From Exiguobacterium sibiricum 7-3 (GTDB lineage Bacteria; Bacillota; Bacilli; Exiguobacteriales; Exiguobacteriaceae): 64,000 nucleotides of DNA. The position numbers were made by a program, and so were the translations under genes. Positions 16,936 to 26,771 of the stretch are shown piece after piece. Below the pieces are notes generated by a model. It saw only the letters and a list, made by a program, of their open reading frames with translations, searched no databases and had not been told where the DNA came from. The DNA lies in assembly GCF_000620865.1 (NCBI RefSeq), contig NZ_KK211190.1, forward strand, positions 2,059,971 through 2,123,970, in the 5' to 3' direction. The first letter of the stretch is position 1. Each line of letters begins with the position of its first letter.

Positions 16936-17652
16936 ATGAAACGCATGATTACAACTATGACAATGACAGCACTGATGGTTTCCGGTTTCGCTACAACGGG
17001 TATAGAAAAAGTTGAAGCAGCAACAACGTACAAAGTAAAAATAACCGCAGACGGGTTACGGGTTCGAACAGGTCCCTCAACTGCTTACAGAGTTGTCGGT
17101 AGTGTCAATTCTGGTCAAACTTTCAATTATTTAGGGGTTTCCGGATCTTGGACAAAAATTTCTTACGGCGGTGCATCCCGTTACATTTCTTCTACATATG
17201 CTAAAAAATACAGTGTCACGACATCATCGAAAGCAACAAGCGGGTTTTCACGACCAGCTAGCGGCCGGATTGCTCAAGGATATGGTGCCGCAAGCGGTTC
17301 CTACGGTTACACATTCCATAATGGAATCGACATCGCCGCACCGACCGGAACACCGGTTTATGCATCGGCTTCTGGAACGGTCATCACATCACGCTACTAT
17401 GGTGCTTACGGCAACCACATCATGATGAAACATACAGTTAACGGAATTTCTTATACGACGGTGTATGCACACCTAAGCAGTCGTGCGGTTTCTGTTGGAC
17501 AAACGATTGCTAAAGGTTCACGAATCGGAAACATCGGCAATACCGGAAACTCATTCGGCTCACACCTGCATTTCGAAATGCATCGTGGAAACTACGTTTA
17601 CAGTGCTTCATCTGCTGCGAACAGCGTCAACCCACTGAACTACTTTAATTAA
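16936..17652 (+). CDS. Secreted SH3-domain M23 (lysostaphin-like) metallopeptidase
   Basis: A 238-residue exported protein. A Sec signal peptide (about 1-33, ending near KVEAA) is followed by a bacterial SH3 domain (about 35-95, with GLRVRTGPSTAYRVVG), a Ser/Thr-rich linker and an M23 domain (about 115-238). The zinc ligands are visible as HNGIDIA and, near the end, HLHFEMH; VYAHL adds the third catalytic His. It probably cuts peptide bridges in peptidoglycan, and SH3 anchors it to the wall. The ATG at 16936 follows TTAGGAGGAAC; the longer ORF from 16789 lacks a site. Confidence 0.9.
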   Translation: MKRMITTMTMTALMVSGFATTGIEKVEAATTYKVKITADGLRVRTGPSTAYRVVGSVNSGQTFNYLGVSGSWTKISYGGASRYISSTYAKKYSVTTSSKATSGFSRPASGRIAQGYGAASGSYGYTFHNGIDIAAPTGTPVYASASGTVITSRYYGAYGNHIMMKHTVNGISYTTVYAHLSSRAVSVGQTIAKGSRIGNIGNTGNSFGSHLHFEMHRGNYVYSASSAANSVNPLNYFN

Positions 17653-17664
17653 GAACGGAACTTT

Positions 17665-17700
17665 CCTCACACGAAGCTTTGTCTTCGCGTGAGGTTTTTT
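17665..17700 (+). terminator. Terminator after the M23 peptidase gene
   Basis: CCTCAC-A-CGAAG pairs with CTTCG-C-GTGAGG around CTTTGT, then six T's. Confidence 0.88.
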
Positions 17701-17777
17701 GTCGTTCGTTCGAGATGAAATCCTTTGCAAAGAATGATACGGTTATAGGACAGACTTTCCGTAAAGGAGGATTTCCC

Positions 17778-19766
17778 TTGAAGAAGACACTCCCGCTTCT
17801 GCTTTCGACCAGCTTCGCACTGACTATACTTGCCGGGTGCCAAAATCAACCGACACCCGAAGAACGACTGGATGCCTATATTAAATTATGGGAAAAACAA
17901 GATTACGATAAAATGTATGCTGATTATGCCAGCAAGGAAACTAAAAAAACATACGGTAAAAAAGAGTTTGTCGATCGGACAAAAAAATTAGCCGATTCTC
18001 TTGCCATTGAAAAAATCTCTGTCGAACGAATGAAAACCAAAGAAAACGAAGAGAAGGAACAGACTAGTTTACCGGTGACAATTTCTTTTGAGACACTGGC
18101 AGGACCGGTTTCCTATAAAAAAGACATCCCGTTAACGTTCGAGAAACAACAAGATACGGAAAACTGGTTCATTGACTGGGATTCTTCGTTTGTTTTAAAG
18201 GATTTCAAGAAAGAGGATCAAGTCCAGTTGACGACGCTCGATGCCAAACGCGGTGATTTACTTGATGCCAAAAATCAGCCTCTCGCCACGACAGGTACCG
18301 GTTACCAAGTGGGTGCCGTTGCAGGTGAAGTCAATGATCTTACGGCGCTTGCAAAACAGTTGGACCGTCCCGTCTCAGCACTTAAAGATGCCCTCGGTGC
18401 CAGTTGGGTCAAAGACGGACAATTCGTTCCGCTGAAGACGTATACAGCAAACGATAAATCAAAAATCGACCGCCTCAAGCAACTCGACGGTATCAACGTC
18501 AAGGAAACGGAAGTCCGGACATATCCGTTCGGGAAAGCGACTTCCCATTTGATCGGCTATACTGGTTCCGCAACAGCCGATGAAATCAAACAATCAAAAC
18601 AAACGATCCAAGCAGGCGAACAAGTCGGAAAACGGGGACTTGAACAAGTGCTCGACGAGACGTTGCGCGGTACGTCCGGTGCGCGAATCAACATCGTAAA
18701 GCCGGATAAAACAACGGTTAGCGTCGCCGAGACGCAAGCAAATGATGGACAGGATATCGTGTTGACGATCGACGGGAAGTTACAACAAACGACCTATGCG
18801 ACGATGAAAGATGATCCGGGGACTGCGACCGCGATTGATCCCCGGACCGGTGAGACCCGTGTCCTGTTAAGTTCTCCCGGTTTCGATCCGTCGGAATTTA
18901 CAACAGGTATTTCACAGGCCCGTCTCGATACGTTGACGAACGATCCGGATCAACCGCTGTTGAACCGGTTTACAAGTGCCTTTGCTCCCGGCTCGACCCA
19001 AAAACCGTTGACGGCAGCGGTCGGCTTAAAAAGTCAAACGCTCGATCCGGAAAAAGCGTATACGATTGACGGGTTAAAGACAAAAGTCGACGGTTTCAAC
19101 GTCACCCGGATTCACGAGACACCGGATCCGGTCAATCTCCATAATGCCTTGGTCTACTCGGATAATATCTACTTCGCAAAATCGACACTCGAACAAATCG
19201 GAACCAGCACGTTTACTTCCGGTCTTGAAGCACTCGGATACGGAGAAAAGATTCCCTTCACCTACCCGATGCGGGCGTCACAAATTTCAAACGACGGTTC
19301 GATTGCTTCCGACGGTCAGCTGATGGATACATCTTACGGACAAGGACAGATGCTGACGAACATCCTGCACCTTGCTTCGATGTACGAAATCTTTCTGACG
19401 GACGGGACAATCTATCGACCGACGTTGCTTGCAGAAGAAAAAACGAAGCAGGTCTGGAAAAAAGACGTACTCGACGCAAAAGATGCTGCAATGATCCGCG
19501 ACGATCTGTATGATGTTGTTCATGCCGGCTATTCCTTACCGGCTGATATTCCGGAAATTAAAGTTGCCGGCAAAACCGGCACAGCTGAACTAAAGAAGTC
19601 CGGTGAAGAAAACGGTCAGGAGAACGGGTTCTTCGTCGGCTATGATAATGATAAAAAAGATCTGCTCGTCGCGATCATGATTGAATCGGTCGAGAAGGAA
19701 AACCGGGGCAGCCCGTATGTATCGGGTCTTGTCGCTGACGTTTTAAAGAGTCATGCCAACAAATGA
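17778..19766 (+). CDS. Class B penicillin-binding protein (PBP3/MecA-like transpeptidase lipoprotein)
   Basis: A 662-residue protein starting at TTG 17778, behind TAAAGGAGG. The N-terminus ends in a lipobox (ILAGC), so it is probably a lipoprotein. Next come a MecA-type NTF2-like domain (about 25-140), a PBP dimerisation domain (about 150-330) and the transpeptidase domain. The active-site motifs are S406-TQK, S461-DN and K599-TG. This matches B. subtilis PbpC (PBP3) and the PBP2a/PBP5fm class, which form peptide cross-links and often bind beta-lactams poorly. It is monocistronic. Confidence 0.88.
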   Translation: MKKTLPLLLSTSFALTILAGCQNQPTPEERLDAYIKLWEKQDYDKMYADYASKETKKTYGKKEFVDRTKKLADSLAIEKISVERMKTKENEEKEQTSLPVTISFETLAGPVSYKKDIPLTFEKQQDTENWFIDWDSSFVLKDFKKEDQVQLTTLDAKRGDLLDAKNQPLATTGTGYQVGAVAGEVNDLTALAKQLDRPVSALKDALGASWVKDGQFVPLKTYTANDKSKIDRLKQLDGINVKETEVRTYPFGKATSHLIGYTGSATADEIKQSKQTIQAGEQVGKRGLEQVLDETLRGTSGARINIVKPDKTTVSVAETQANDGQDIVLTIDGKLQQTTYATMKDDPGTATAIDPRTGETRVLLSSPGFDPSEFTTGISQARLDTLTNDPDQPLLNRFTSAFAPGSTQKPLTAAVGLKSQTLDPEKAYTIDGLKTKVDGFNVTRIHETPDPVNLHNALVYSDNIYFAKSTLEQIGTSTFTSGLEALGYGEKIPFTYPMRASQISNDGSIASDGQLMDTSYGQGQMLTNILHLASMYEIFLTDGTIYRPTLLAEEKTKQVWKKDVLDAKDAAMIRDDLYDVVHAGYSLPADIPEIKVAGKTGTAELKKSGEENGQENGFFVGYDNDKKDLLVAIMIESVEKENRGSPYVSGLVADVLKSHANK

Positions 19767-19783
19767 AAACTGATGCTACAGCA

Positions 19784-19826
19784 AAAGAGGATGCCGGATT
19801 TACAATCCCGGCACCCTCTTATTTTG
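19784..19826. terminator. Bidirectional terminator between the PBP gene and trpA
   Basis: AAGAGG-A-TGCCGG pairs with CCGGCA-C-CCTCTT around a short A+T loop, with A's on the left and TATTTT on the right. It ends both the PBP gene and the trp operon. Confidence 0.82.
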
Positions 19827-19841
19827 ATTTCCCTAAATTGC

Positions 19842-20624
19842 TTACACAGTCACGTCCGGTAACCGGGCAGCCATTAACTGTTCAATCGCTGCTCGATCGT
19901 CTTGTTGCAACAACTCGACGATTTTACTACCAACGATGACACCGGCAACACTTGTACTCAGTTGACGTACATGTTCCGGCGTACTGATACCGAATCCGGC
20001 CATAACCGGAACCGGACTCAGTTGCGCGACTTTCGCCAAATGCTGTTCGAGCGAATCCCCAAAGTTGGTTTGTCCGCCGGTCGTCCCGTTGACGGTCACA
20101 GCGTAGAGGAATCCTTCACTATGTGTAGCCAGTTTTTCAATTCGTTCAATCGGACTGGTCAGCGAGACCAGTTGAACGAGTGCGATGTCTTGTTTATTGC
20201 GACCAGCAAAAAACTGATCACTTTGTTCGAGTGGCAGATCGGGAATGATCAACCCGTCGACGCCGATTTCACGGCAAGTCGATAAAAAGGAATCGATGCC
20301 AAATCGGAAAATCGGATTTAAGTACGTCATGACGACGATTGGAACGCTTGTTGATTGACGCGCAACCCGAATCGCCTCAAGGACGTCCTTTAAGCTGATT
20401 TGATCTGCGAGTGCCCGCAGTCCTGCTTCCTGAATGACCGGACCATCGGCGACCGGATCGGAAAACGGCACACCAACTTCAATCGCAGTCGCACCGGATC
20501 GTTCAAGGAATGCCAAGATATCCGGCAGACGATCAATACCTCCGTCGCCTCCCATGACATACGGGATAAAGGCCTTTTCACCACGTGCATTAACTGTTAG
20601 AATCGCTTGTTCTAATCGCATCAT
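19842..20624 (-). CDS. trpA: Tryptophan synthase alpha subunit
   Basis: Cleaves indole-3-glycerol phosphate to indole and passes it through the tunnel to TrpB. The 260-residue TIM barrel has the conserved [15 protein letters not shown], where the Asp is catalytic, then [18 protein letters not shown] and the phosphate-binding GFGIS and GVIVGSKIV. It is the last gene of the operon and overlaps the trpB end by four bases, so translation is coupled. Two adjacent ATGs (20624 and 20621) are both possible starts. Confidence 0.96.
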   Translation of the reverse strand: MMRLEQAILTVNARGEKAFIPYVMGGDGGIDRLPDILAFLERSGATAIEVGVPFSDPVADGPVIQEAGLRALADQISLKDVLEAIRVARQSTSVPIVVMTYLNPIFRFGIDSFLSTCREIGVDGLIIPDLPLEQSDQFFAGRNKQDIALVQLVSLTSPIERIEKLATHSEGFLYAVTVNGTTGGQTNFGDSLEQHLAKVAQLSPVPVMAGFGISTPEHVRQLSTSVAGVIVGSKIVELLQQDDRAAIEQLMAARLPDVTV

Positions 20625-21820
20625 GCTTCCCCCTTCAAGGCATTTCTGACGGTCATGACATCTTTATCGCCACGTCCTGAGAGACAGATGACGACGACTT
20701 CTTCCGGTTGCATCCCTTTTGCGAGTTCCGTCGCCTGCGCGACCGCATGGGCCGACTCCAGTGCCGGAATGATGCCTTCTTTTTGGCAGAGCAGTTGCAA
20801 GGCATCAAGTGCCTGTTGGTCCGTCACGGCCTCATACTGAACACGACCGATATCTTTTAGCAGACTGTGTTCCGGTCCTACCCCCGGGTAATCCAGACCG
20901 GCCGAAATCGAATGGGCTTCCGTGACTTGCCCATGCTCATCTTGTAAGAGATACATCATTGAGCCATGCAAGACACCGACCTCACCTTTAGACATCGTAG
21001 CCGCGTGTTTGTCCGTCTCGAGTCCGCTTCCGGCTGCTTCGATGCCGTACAATGCGACTTCTTCGTCGTCGATGAACGGGTGGAACATACCGATCGCATT
21101 ACTTCCGCCCCCGACACAGGCAACGATGGCTTCCGGTAACTTACCTTCTTTTTCAAGAATCTGCGCCCGTGTTTCCTGACCGATGATGGCTTGGAAATCA
21201 CGGACGATTTCCGGGAACGGGTGGGGTCCGAGGACCGATCCCATCAAGTAATGCGTATCGTCGACATGTTTGACCCAGTAACGCAACGCTTCGTTGACAG
21301 CGTCTTTTAACGTCCGGCTCCCTTGTGTTACCGAAATGACTTTGGCACCAAGTAACTCCATCCGGAAGACGTTGAGCTCTTGCCGGCGGATGTCTTCTTC
21401 ACCCATGAAGATGACACATTCGAGATCAAGCAAGGCACAGACGGTCGCTGTCGCGACCCCGTGTTGACCGGCACCTGTCTCCGCAACGATTTTTCGCTTG
21501 CCCATCCGTTCGGCGAGTAGCGCTTGCCCAATCGTATTGTTGATTTTATGGGCTCCTGTATGATTCAAGTCTTCGCGTTTCAAGTAGATTTTGGCGCCGC
21601 CGATCGCCCGCGTCAAATGTTCCGCGTAATAGAGTGGCGTTTTTCGTCCGACATAATTTTCAAGTAAATCATTCATCCGTTCATGAAACGCCGGATCTTC
21701 CTTCACTTCGGCATACGCTTGTTCGAGCTCAAGAACGGCTTGCATCAACGTTTCCGGAATGTAACGTCCTCCGTAGATTCCGTATTGTCCCAGTGCATCA
21801 GGTTGTGAATAACGTGTCAT
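20621..21820 (-). CDS. trpB: Tryptophan synthase beta subunit
   Basis: PLP enzyme joining indole and serine, 399 residues. The PLP lysine is in HTGAHKINN, preceded by LKREDLN, and the phosphate-binding loop is [10 protein letters not shown]. The TrpA-contacting N-terminal stretch, GRYIPETLM, is present. It overlaps trpF by four bases. This is the ordinary TrpB1 type that partners TrpA. Confidence 0.97.
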   Translation of the reverse strand: MTRYSQPDALGQYGIYGGRYIPETLMQAVLELEQAYAEVKEDPAFHERMNDLLENYVGRKTPLYYAEHLTRAIGGAKIYLKREDLNHTGAHKINNTIGQALLAERMGKRKIVAETGAGQHGVATATVCALLDLECVIFMGEEDIRRQELNVFRMELLGAKVISVTQGSRTLKDAVNEALRYWVKHVDDTHYLMGSVLGPHPFPEIVRDFQAIIGQETRAQILEKEGKLPEAIVACVGGGSNAIGMFHPFIDDEEVALYGIEAAGSGLETDKHAATMSKGEVGVLHGSMMYLLQDEHGQVTEAHSISAGLDYPGVGPEHSLLKDIGRVQYEAVTDQQALDALQLLCQKEGIIPALESAHAVAQATELAKGMQPEEVVVICLSGRGDKDVMTVRNALKGEA

Positions 21821-22395
21821 TTAAAAGTCTCCTTTACGGCATCATGAAATGCCTGCATTTTTTTCGTATCTTTTTGATCATTCGTTTCAATACCACTTGA
21901 GACATCAACAACAAACGGTTGATAGCGTTCGATCACTTGTTTGACATTGTCCGGCTGCAGACCACCTGCGACGAACATCGGTTGATCGACCCGTAAATCG
22001 GTTGTCCAATCAAAGGTTTGGCCGCTTCCTGCTTCTGGTGCATCAAATAACACATAATCGGCGTCCGGATGAATCGTAGCCTGTGTTCCGGCCGCGAGTG
22101 CCTGAATGATCGGTACCCGTTTCTTCCGGTACAGCTCGTCCGCGACCTGTCCGTGGATTTGAATCAAATCCAGTCCGACCTGCTCAATCGCTTCTTCGAC
22201 CTCTTGTTGCGTCGGTGAGACGAACACACCGACGACTTGGACCGTTTCCGGAATCTCTGACCGGAGCGTCGCTGCTTCCGTCAGTGTGACCTGCCGCTTA
22301 CTCGGGGCAAAGACAAATCCGATATAGTCGGCCCGTTCGATGGCGAAACGGACGTCTTCTTGCCGTTTCAGCCCACAGAATTTAATGCGTGTCAT
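21817..22395 (-). CDS. trpF: Phosphoribosylanthranilate isomerase
   Basis: Catalyses the Amadori rearrangement of PRA to CdRP. A 192-residue TIM barrel with the catalytic Cys in KFCGLKR near the start, [15 protein letters not shown] and the phosphate site [10 protein letters not shown] and VDVSSGIE. I chose the ATG at 22395, which follows AGTGGAG; a GTG at 22407 is also in frame. The gene overlaps the trpC end by 14 bases. Confidence 0.95.
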   Translation of the reverse strand: MTRIKFCGLKRQEDVRFAIERADYIGFVFAPSKRQVTLTEAATLRSEIPETVQVVGVFVSPTQQEVEEAIEQVGLDLIQIHGQVADELYRKKRVPIIQALAAGTQATIHPDADYVLFDAPEAGSGQTFDWTTDLRVDQPMFVAGGLQPDNVKQVIERYQPFVVDVSSGIETNDQKDTKKMQAFHDAVKETFK

Positions 22396-23158
22396 GTTTG
22401 ACTCCACTGACAGCTTGAATGAAATCAGCCGGATCTTCCGCCCGCATCAAGGTTTCGCCGATTAAAATCCCATCCGCTCCCGCTGCGTGCAACATTTTCG
22501 CTTCCTCGACCGTTTTAATCCCACTTTCGCTGATATACCGGACATCCGGTGACTTCGTCTTCAGTAACGCAAGCGACGTGTCGAGACTCACTTCGAACTT
22601 CTTCAGGTTCCGATTGTTGATGCCGATGATTTTCGCCTGCAACTGTTCCGCCCGCTCGAGCTCCGTCGCATCATGGACTTCGACCAAGACTTCAAGCCCA
22701 CTTGCATAAGCATAGTCATACAGATCGTGTAACGTGTCATCATCAAGCGCCGCGACAATCAATAGAATCAAACTGGCGCCGTGTGCTTTCGCCAAATCAA
22801 TTTGAATTCGGTCAACCATAAAATCCTTGCACAGGACCGGCACATCGACGGCTGCGGTGACCGCTGCCAGATCTTCCATACTCCCTTTAAAATACGTCTG
22901 GTCCGTCAAGACCGAGATGACGGTCGCGCCGCTGGCAGCATACCGTTTCGCCTGCGCCACAGGATCGACGTTTAATGAGATGTCGCCTTTTGACGGTGAG
23001 GCCCGTTTGATTTCCGCGATGACGGATAAATCGGTTCCACCAAGTGATTGATGGATCGATGGATTTGACGGGCGATGCTCCGCCGAAGGGACCCCGGTCA
23101 TTTTCAATTGTGCGACTTCCAGTCGTTTCGTCTCGATGATGCGGTCTAAGATATTCAT
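22382..23158 (-). CDS. trpC: Indole-3-glycerol phosphate synthase
   Basis: Closes the indole ring from CdRP. A 258-residue TIM barrel with the family start ILDRIIETKRLEV, the catalytic AEIKRASPSKGDI, VLCKDFMVD, IIGINNRNLKKFEV and the phosphate-binding SESGI and GADGILIGETLM. It overlaps trpD by four bases. Confidence 0.97.
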   Translation of the reverse strand: MNILDRIIETKRLEVAQLKMTGVPSAEHRPSNPSIHQSLGGTDLSVIAEIKRASPSKGDISLNVDPVAQAKRYAASGATVISVLTDQTYFKGSMEDLAAVTAAVDVPVLCKDFMVDRIQIDLAKAHGASLILLIVAALDDDTLHDLYDYAYASGLEVLVEVHDATELERAEQLQAKIIGINNRNLKKFEVSLDTSLALLKTKSPDVRYISESGIKTVEEAKMLHAAGADGILIGETLMRAEDPADFIQAVSGVKHDTH

Positions 23159-24174
23159 CCGATTGCCTCCTGTTGTTTCATTCGTTGTAAATATTGTAGT
23201 TTTTCAAGCGCCCGACCGGAATCAATGCTTTGCGCTGCTCGTTCGATTCCTTCACGAATTGTCTCGACCCGTCCTTCCGCAAACAAAGCAATGCCGGCAT
23301 TGAGTAAGACCGTGTCCCGGTATGGACCTGCTTCTCCGCGCAGGACCCGCAATAGAATATCCGCATTTTCCGCTGCCGTACCACCACGGATGGCTTCAAT
23401 CGGCGCAACGGATAATCCGACTTCTTCCGGGTGGAGACTGAACCGGATCAGTTCGCCTTGATCGAGCAGGACCAATTGATTTGTCCCTGCGAGTGATGCT
23501 TCGTCCATCCCGCACGCTCCGTGTAAGACGATGGCACGTTTTCGTCCAAGCCGATGCAACGTCAAGGCCATCGTCTCAAGCAAATCTTCCCGGTAAATTC
23601 CGAGTAACTGTGTTTTTAGCGGCACTGGATTCGTCAGCGGTCCAATCAGATTAAAGATTGTCGGAATCCGTAAATCGCGGCGAACTTTCATGATTTGTTT
23701 GACACGCGGGTGCATCCGTTGGGCGAACAGGAAGGCAATCCCGTTTACTTCAAGCAACTTCGCAATATCTTCTGCCGTGATATCGAGCGGAACACCCAGT
23801 GCTTCGAGTACGTCGGCACTGCCCGTCTTGCTTGAGACACTCCGGTTTCCGTGTTTCGCTACTTTGGCTCCGGCACCGGCTAAAACGAATGCCGCTGTCG
23901 TGCTGATGTTAAAGGATTGGGAACCGTCGCCGCCTGTTCCGCAGTTATCGATAAAGTCCGTTCCCGTCACCGGAATGTCGAGCGCAACTTCCCGCATGAT
24001 GGAAGCAAGACCGGCTAGTTCTTCCGCCGTTTCCCCTTTTGCTTTCAGCGCAACGAGAAAAGCTGCGATTTCGCTGTCTGTGACATCCGCCGCAAATAAC
24101 GCGCGGGCTGCCTGTTGCATTTCTTCATAGCGGAGATGATTGGCATTCGTCAATTTCGTCAATACGTCCTTCAT
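23155..24174 (-). CDS. trpD: Anthranilate phosphoribosyltransferase
   Basis: Transfers phosphoribose from PRPP to anthranilate. About 339 residues with the PRPP-binding GTGGDGSQSFNIST, KHGNRSVSS and a conserved NLIGPLTNP. The ATG at 24174 sits 8 bases after AAGGAG; an in-frame GTG at 24183 also exists. It follows trpG closely, and the two are separate genes here rather than a TrpGD fusion. Confidence 0.96.
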   Translation of the reverse strand: MKDVLTKLTNANHLRYEEMQQAARALFAADVTDSEIAAFLVALKAKGETAEELAGLASIMREVALDIPVTGTDFIDNCGTGGDGSQSFNISTTAAFVLAGAGAKVAKHGNRSVSSKTGSADVLEALGVPLDITAEDIAKLLEVNGIAFLFAQRMHPRVKQIMKVRRDLRIPTIFNLIGPLTNPVPLKTQLLGIYREDLLETMALTLHRLGRKRAIVLHGACGMDEASLAGTNQLVLLDQGELIRFSLHPEEVGLSVAPIEAIRGGTAAENADILLRVLRGEAGPYRDTVLLNAGIALFAEGRVETIREGIERAAQSIDSGRALEKLQYLQRMKQQEAIG

Positions 24175-24179
24175 TCCTG

Positions 24180-24746
24180 TCACTCCTTCGTCAGTTCGAT
24201 AAATCGTTGAATCATTTGTTGGCCAAGCGGAGTTCCGATCGATTCCGGATGAAACTGAATCCCGTATGTCGGATGCGTGTGATGCTCAAGAGCCATGATT
24301 GTCCCATCCTCGGTCACAGCGGTCACTTCCAGCACTTCCGGTAAGGTCGTCCGGTCGACAATCAAGGAGTGGTAACGCATGACGTCGAGTTGTTCCGGAA
24401 GACCGGCAAACAATCGTCCGGTTTGCCGGATTGTTGACGTCTTTCCGTGCCGGATCTCATCCGCTTCGACGACGCGTCCGCCAAATGCTTGACCGATTGC
24501 CTGGTGTCCGAGACAGACACCGAGAATCGGAATTTTTCCGGAGTATGTCTCAATCACGTCGAGACAGATGCCGGCATCTTTCGGATGGCCGGGTCCCGGT
24601 GATAAGATGATGCCGTCCGGATTCAAGTCGGCAATCGCATTCACTTCAATCGCATCATTGCGAATGACTTGGATTTCATCGTAGACGGCCGCATATTGAT
24701 ACAGGTTATAGGTAAAGGAATCATAGTTATCAATCAGTACAATCAT
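24180..24746 (-). CDS. trpG: Anthranilate synthase glutamine amidotransferase component
   Basis: Supplies ammonia from glutamine to TrpE. The 188-residue class I amidotransferase has the nucleophile Cys in GVCLGHQAIG and the His-Glu pair in QFHPESIGT, with SPGPGHP forming the oxyanion side. In many Bacillales one such protein (PabA) serves both anthranilate and PABA synthesis. Its place inside the trp operon points to TrpG, but dual use cannot be excluded. It overlaps trpE by four bases. Confidence 0.94.
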   Translation of the reverse strand: MIVLIDNYDSFTYNLYQYAAVYDEIQVIRNDAIEVNAIADLNPDGIILSPGPGHPKDAGICLDVIETYSGKIPILGVCLGHQAIGQAFGGRVVEADEIRHGKTSTIRQTGRLFAGLPEQLDVMRYHSLIVDRTTLPEVLEVTAVTEDGTIMALEHHTHPTYGIQFHPESIGTPLGQQMIQRFIELTKE

Positions 24747-26137
24747 TTCCAGACCTCCAGTAGTGACTTCGCCTTATGCAACGTCTCTTCATACTCCAAG
24801 GTCGGATCAGAGTCATAGACTATACCCGCTCCGGCCTGAACGTACGCTTTTCCATGTTGGATGACCATTGTCCGGATGGCGAGCGCAAAATCAAGATTTC
24901 CGCTGACATCAAAATATCCGACCGCTCCGGCATAGACTTCCCGTTTTTTTGTCTCATATTGATTGATCAGCTGCATCGCCCGGATTTTCGGGGCTCCCGA
25001 AACGGTACCGGCCGGCAAACAGGAAATCAACGCGTCAGCCCCAGTCCGTCCTTCTGCAAGCGTTCCTTCGACGACGGAAACAAGATGCATGACATTTTTG
25101 AAACGTTCGATTTCCATTTCCCGCGAGACATGGATGCTACCGACCTGACAGACTTGACCAAGATCATTTCGACCTAAATCAACAAGCATCCGGTGTTCGG
25201 CTTGTTCTTTCTCGTCGTTCAATAACTCATACGCCAGTTGTGTATCTTCCTGTTTCGTTTTTCCGCGGGGCCGGGTCCCGGCAATCGGATTCGTCGTGAC
25301 ATGGCGACCTTTGACTTGAACGAGACTTTCCGGTGACGCCCCGAGGACGATGACTTCCCCTAAATCGATGTAAAACAGGTATGGGCTCGGATTGTCCTGC
25401 CGCAACTTCCGGTAAAAATGGAACGGGTCGCCAGCGAATGTTGCGTCTAACCGTTGCGAGAGCACCAGTTGGAAGACGTCCCCCTGACGAATATGCTGTT
25501 TCGCCTGTTCGACAAGCGATAAAAAGGTTTCTTTCTCAATCTGCGGTTGATAGACGATGTTTTCAAGCGGGCGCTCGATCCGGGTCTGCTGACCGGTTTG
25601 TTCAAGTAAGGTTTTGCGGAGCTGCAGTTTCCGAATCATCTCCTGCCGATCCGTCAGTCCGCCGAGTGACGTATGAATTAAATGCACCCGGTGTTCCAGG
25701 TGGTCATATAAAATGATTTCGTCATAGACGGCAAGCAAGGCGTCCGGCAAATTGCGGTCACTGTCCGGTACCTGTCCGATGTTTTCATACGACCGAATCG
25801 CATCATAGCCGACATAGCCGATGGCGCCGCTTAAGAACGGAAAGTCGGCATCGGTTGTTCCCCGTGTCACAGACTGTTGCAGGAGTTGGACCGGATTCCC
25901 TGTCATCGTCACGGTTTCTTCCGTCTGAAGATGGTGCCGCGTCACTTGATTGCCTTCCGCCCGAAGCAATTCGACCGGATTGACGCCGATGATCGAGTAA
26001 CGACCGTTACTGCCGCTCGCTGAGCTTTCAAGCAGACATTTCCGGTCCCCCTCGAGATTTAAAAAGATGGAGATGGGCGTCAACTCATCGCCGTTCATTT
26101 CGATTTGCTCGATTATCAATTGTTCTGTCTCGATCAT
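24743..26137 (-). CDS. trpE: Anthranilate synthase component I
   Basis: Makes anthranilate from chorismate with TrpG. 464 residues with the chorismate-binding core GDVFQLVLSQR, GASPESLVQV, NPIAGTRPRG, DLGRNDLG and LPAGTVSGAPK. The N-terminal LLESS motif forms the tryptophan feedback site, so the enzyme should be inhibited by Trp. ATG at 26137 follows CAGGAGGCG; codons upstream belong to the T-box leader. It is first in the trpEGDCFBA operon. Confidence 0.96.
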   Translation of the reverse strand: MIETEQLIIEQIEMNGDELTPISIFLNLEGDRKCLLESSASGSNGRYSIIGVNPVELLRAEGNQVTRHHLQTEETVTMTGNPVQLLQQSVTRGTTDADFPFLSGAIGYVGYDAIRSYENIGQVPDSDRNLPDALLAVYDEIILYDHLEHRVHLIHTSLGGLTDRQEMIRKLQLRKTLLEQTGQQTRIERPLENIVYQPQIEKETFLSLVEQAKQHIRQGDVFQLVLSQRLDATFAGDPFHFYRKLRQDNPSPYLFYIDLGEVIVLGASPESLVQVKGRHVTTNPIAGTRPRGKTKQEDTQLAYELLNDEKEQAEHRMLVDLGRNDLGQVCQVGSIHVSREMEIERFKNVMHLVSVVEGTLAEGRTGADALISCLPAGTVSGAPKIRAMQLINQYETKKREVYAGAVGYFDVSGNLDFALAIRTMVIQHGKAYVQAGAGIVYDSDPTLEYEETLHKAKSLLEVWK

Positions 26138-26157
26138 CCTGTTCGCCTCCTGATATA

Positions 26158-26400
26158 TAAAAAAATCCTCCATACAGCAAATGCCGTATGGAGGACGATA
26201 GACTCGCGGTGCCACCTCACAATTGGAACTACAAACGTTCCCACTCTTCCGATGCGTCTTGACGAGACATCGTAGCCTAAGATAACGGGGGCTTCCGTCA
26301 CGACCTACTTACCGTTCAGTCATGCTCTCATGAGACCATTCATCAGACATCGCTGTACGGAAGTTCCACCTCTCTCCCGCTCTCTGGAACAACGATTCGT
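26158..26400 (-). ncRNA. Trp T-box riboswitch, downstream copy
   Basis: On the minus strand a Stem I region (CCAGAGAGCGGGAGAG onward) leads to a specifier loop with GAATGG, giving UGG (Trp; 26336-26338). The T-box GAGGTGGCACCGCGAG lies at 26203-26218, and a terminator with 10-bp arms (TCCTCCATAC/GTATGGAGGA, 26166-26195) runs into T's. It ends 20 bases before the trpE start. Uncharged tRNA-Trp would favour the antiterminator. Confidence 0.93.
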
Positions 26401-26445
26401 CTGACTACTTAACTCATTCATCGATTTACTTATTCAATTGAATAC

Positions 26446-26715
26446 GAAAAGGGTTTTCCCGCCCATTCATGCTAAACATGAAGGACGGGAAAACCCGCGG
26501 TACCACCTTCGTTGACTATTACTAGTCCCCTCGAACAAACCGGTTACCCTGATTCGTCGTCCTTGATAACGGAAGGTACCCGTCAGAGCCTACTGTGAGT
26601 TCGGTCTGATGCTCAGAAGCCCATTCACCTGTTTCCCGATACTGATTCGCACCATCCATCAGCTCTCTTCAATCGTTTCATAGGTTACTTTTCTTCGTCA
26701 TTGCGTCTGTTTTCT
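26446..26715 (-). ncRNA. Trp T-box riboswitch, upstream copy
   Basis: A second complete T-box on the minus strand. Stem I begins near GAAGAGAGCTGATGG, the specifier is UGG in GAATGGGC (26621-26623), the T-box GAAGGTGGTACCGCGGG is at 26494-26510, and a terminator pairs CGGGAAAACCC with GGGTTTTCCCG (26451-26496) before TTTT. Both copies read the same codon, so transcription must pass two tRNA-Trp-sensing checkpoints in series. Confidence 0.93.
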
Positions 26716-26728
26716 TTAATTGTTTTTT

Positions 26729-26757
26729 ATGTTACGTGGGAAACCGTTTTCTGTCAA
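26729..26757 (-). promoter_or_regulatory. SigA promoter of the trp operon
   Basis: -35 TTGACA (26752-26757) is perfect and -10 TAACAT (26729-26734) follows a 17-base spacer. It lies just inside the bkdB-trp gap, and no terminator precedes it, so some bkd readthrough may also enter the T-box leader. Confidence 0.8.
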
Positions 26758-26771
26758 TAGATTTGTCTCAA

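Noticed and set aside
26138-26215. N-terminal extension of TrpE from 26215
   Set aside because: It covers the T-box sequence and terminator of the leader; ATG 26137 follows CAGGAGG.
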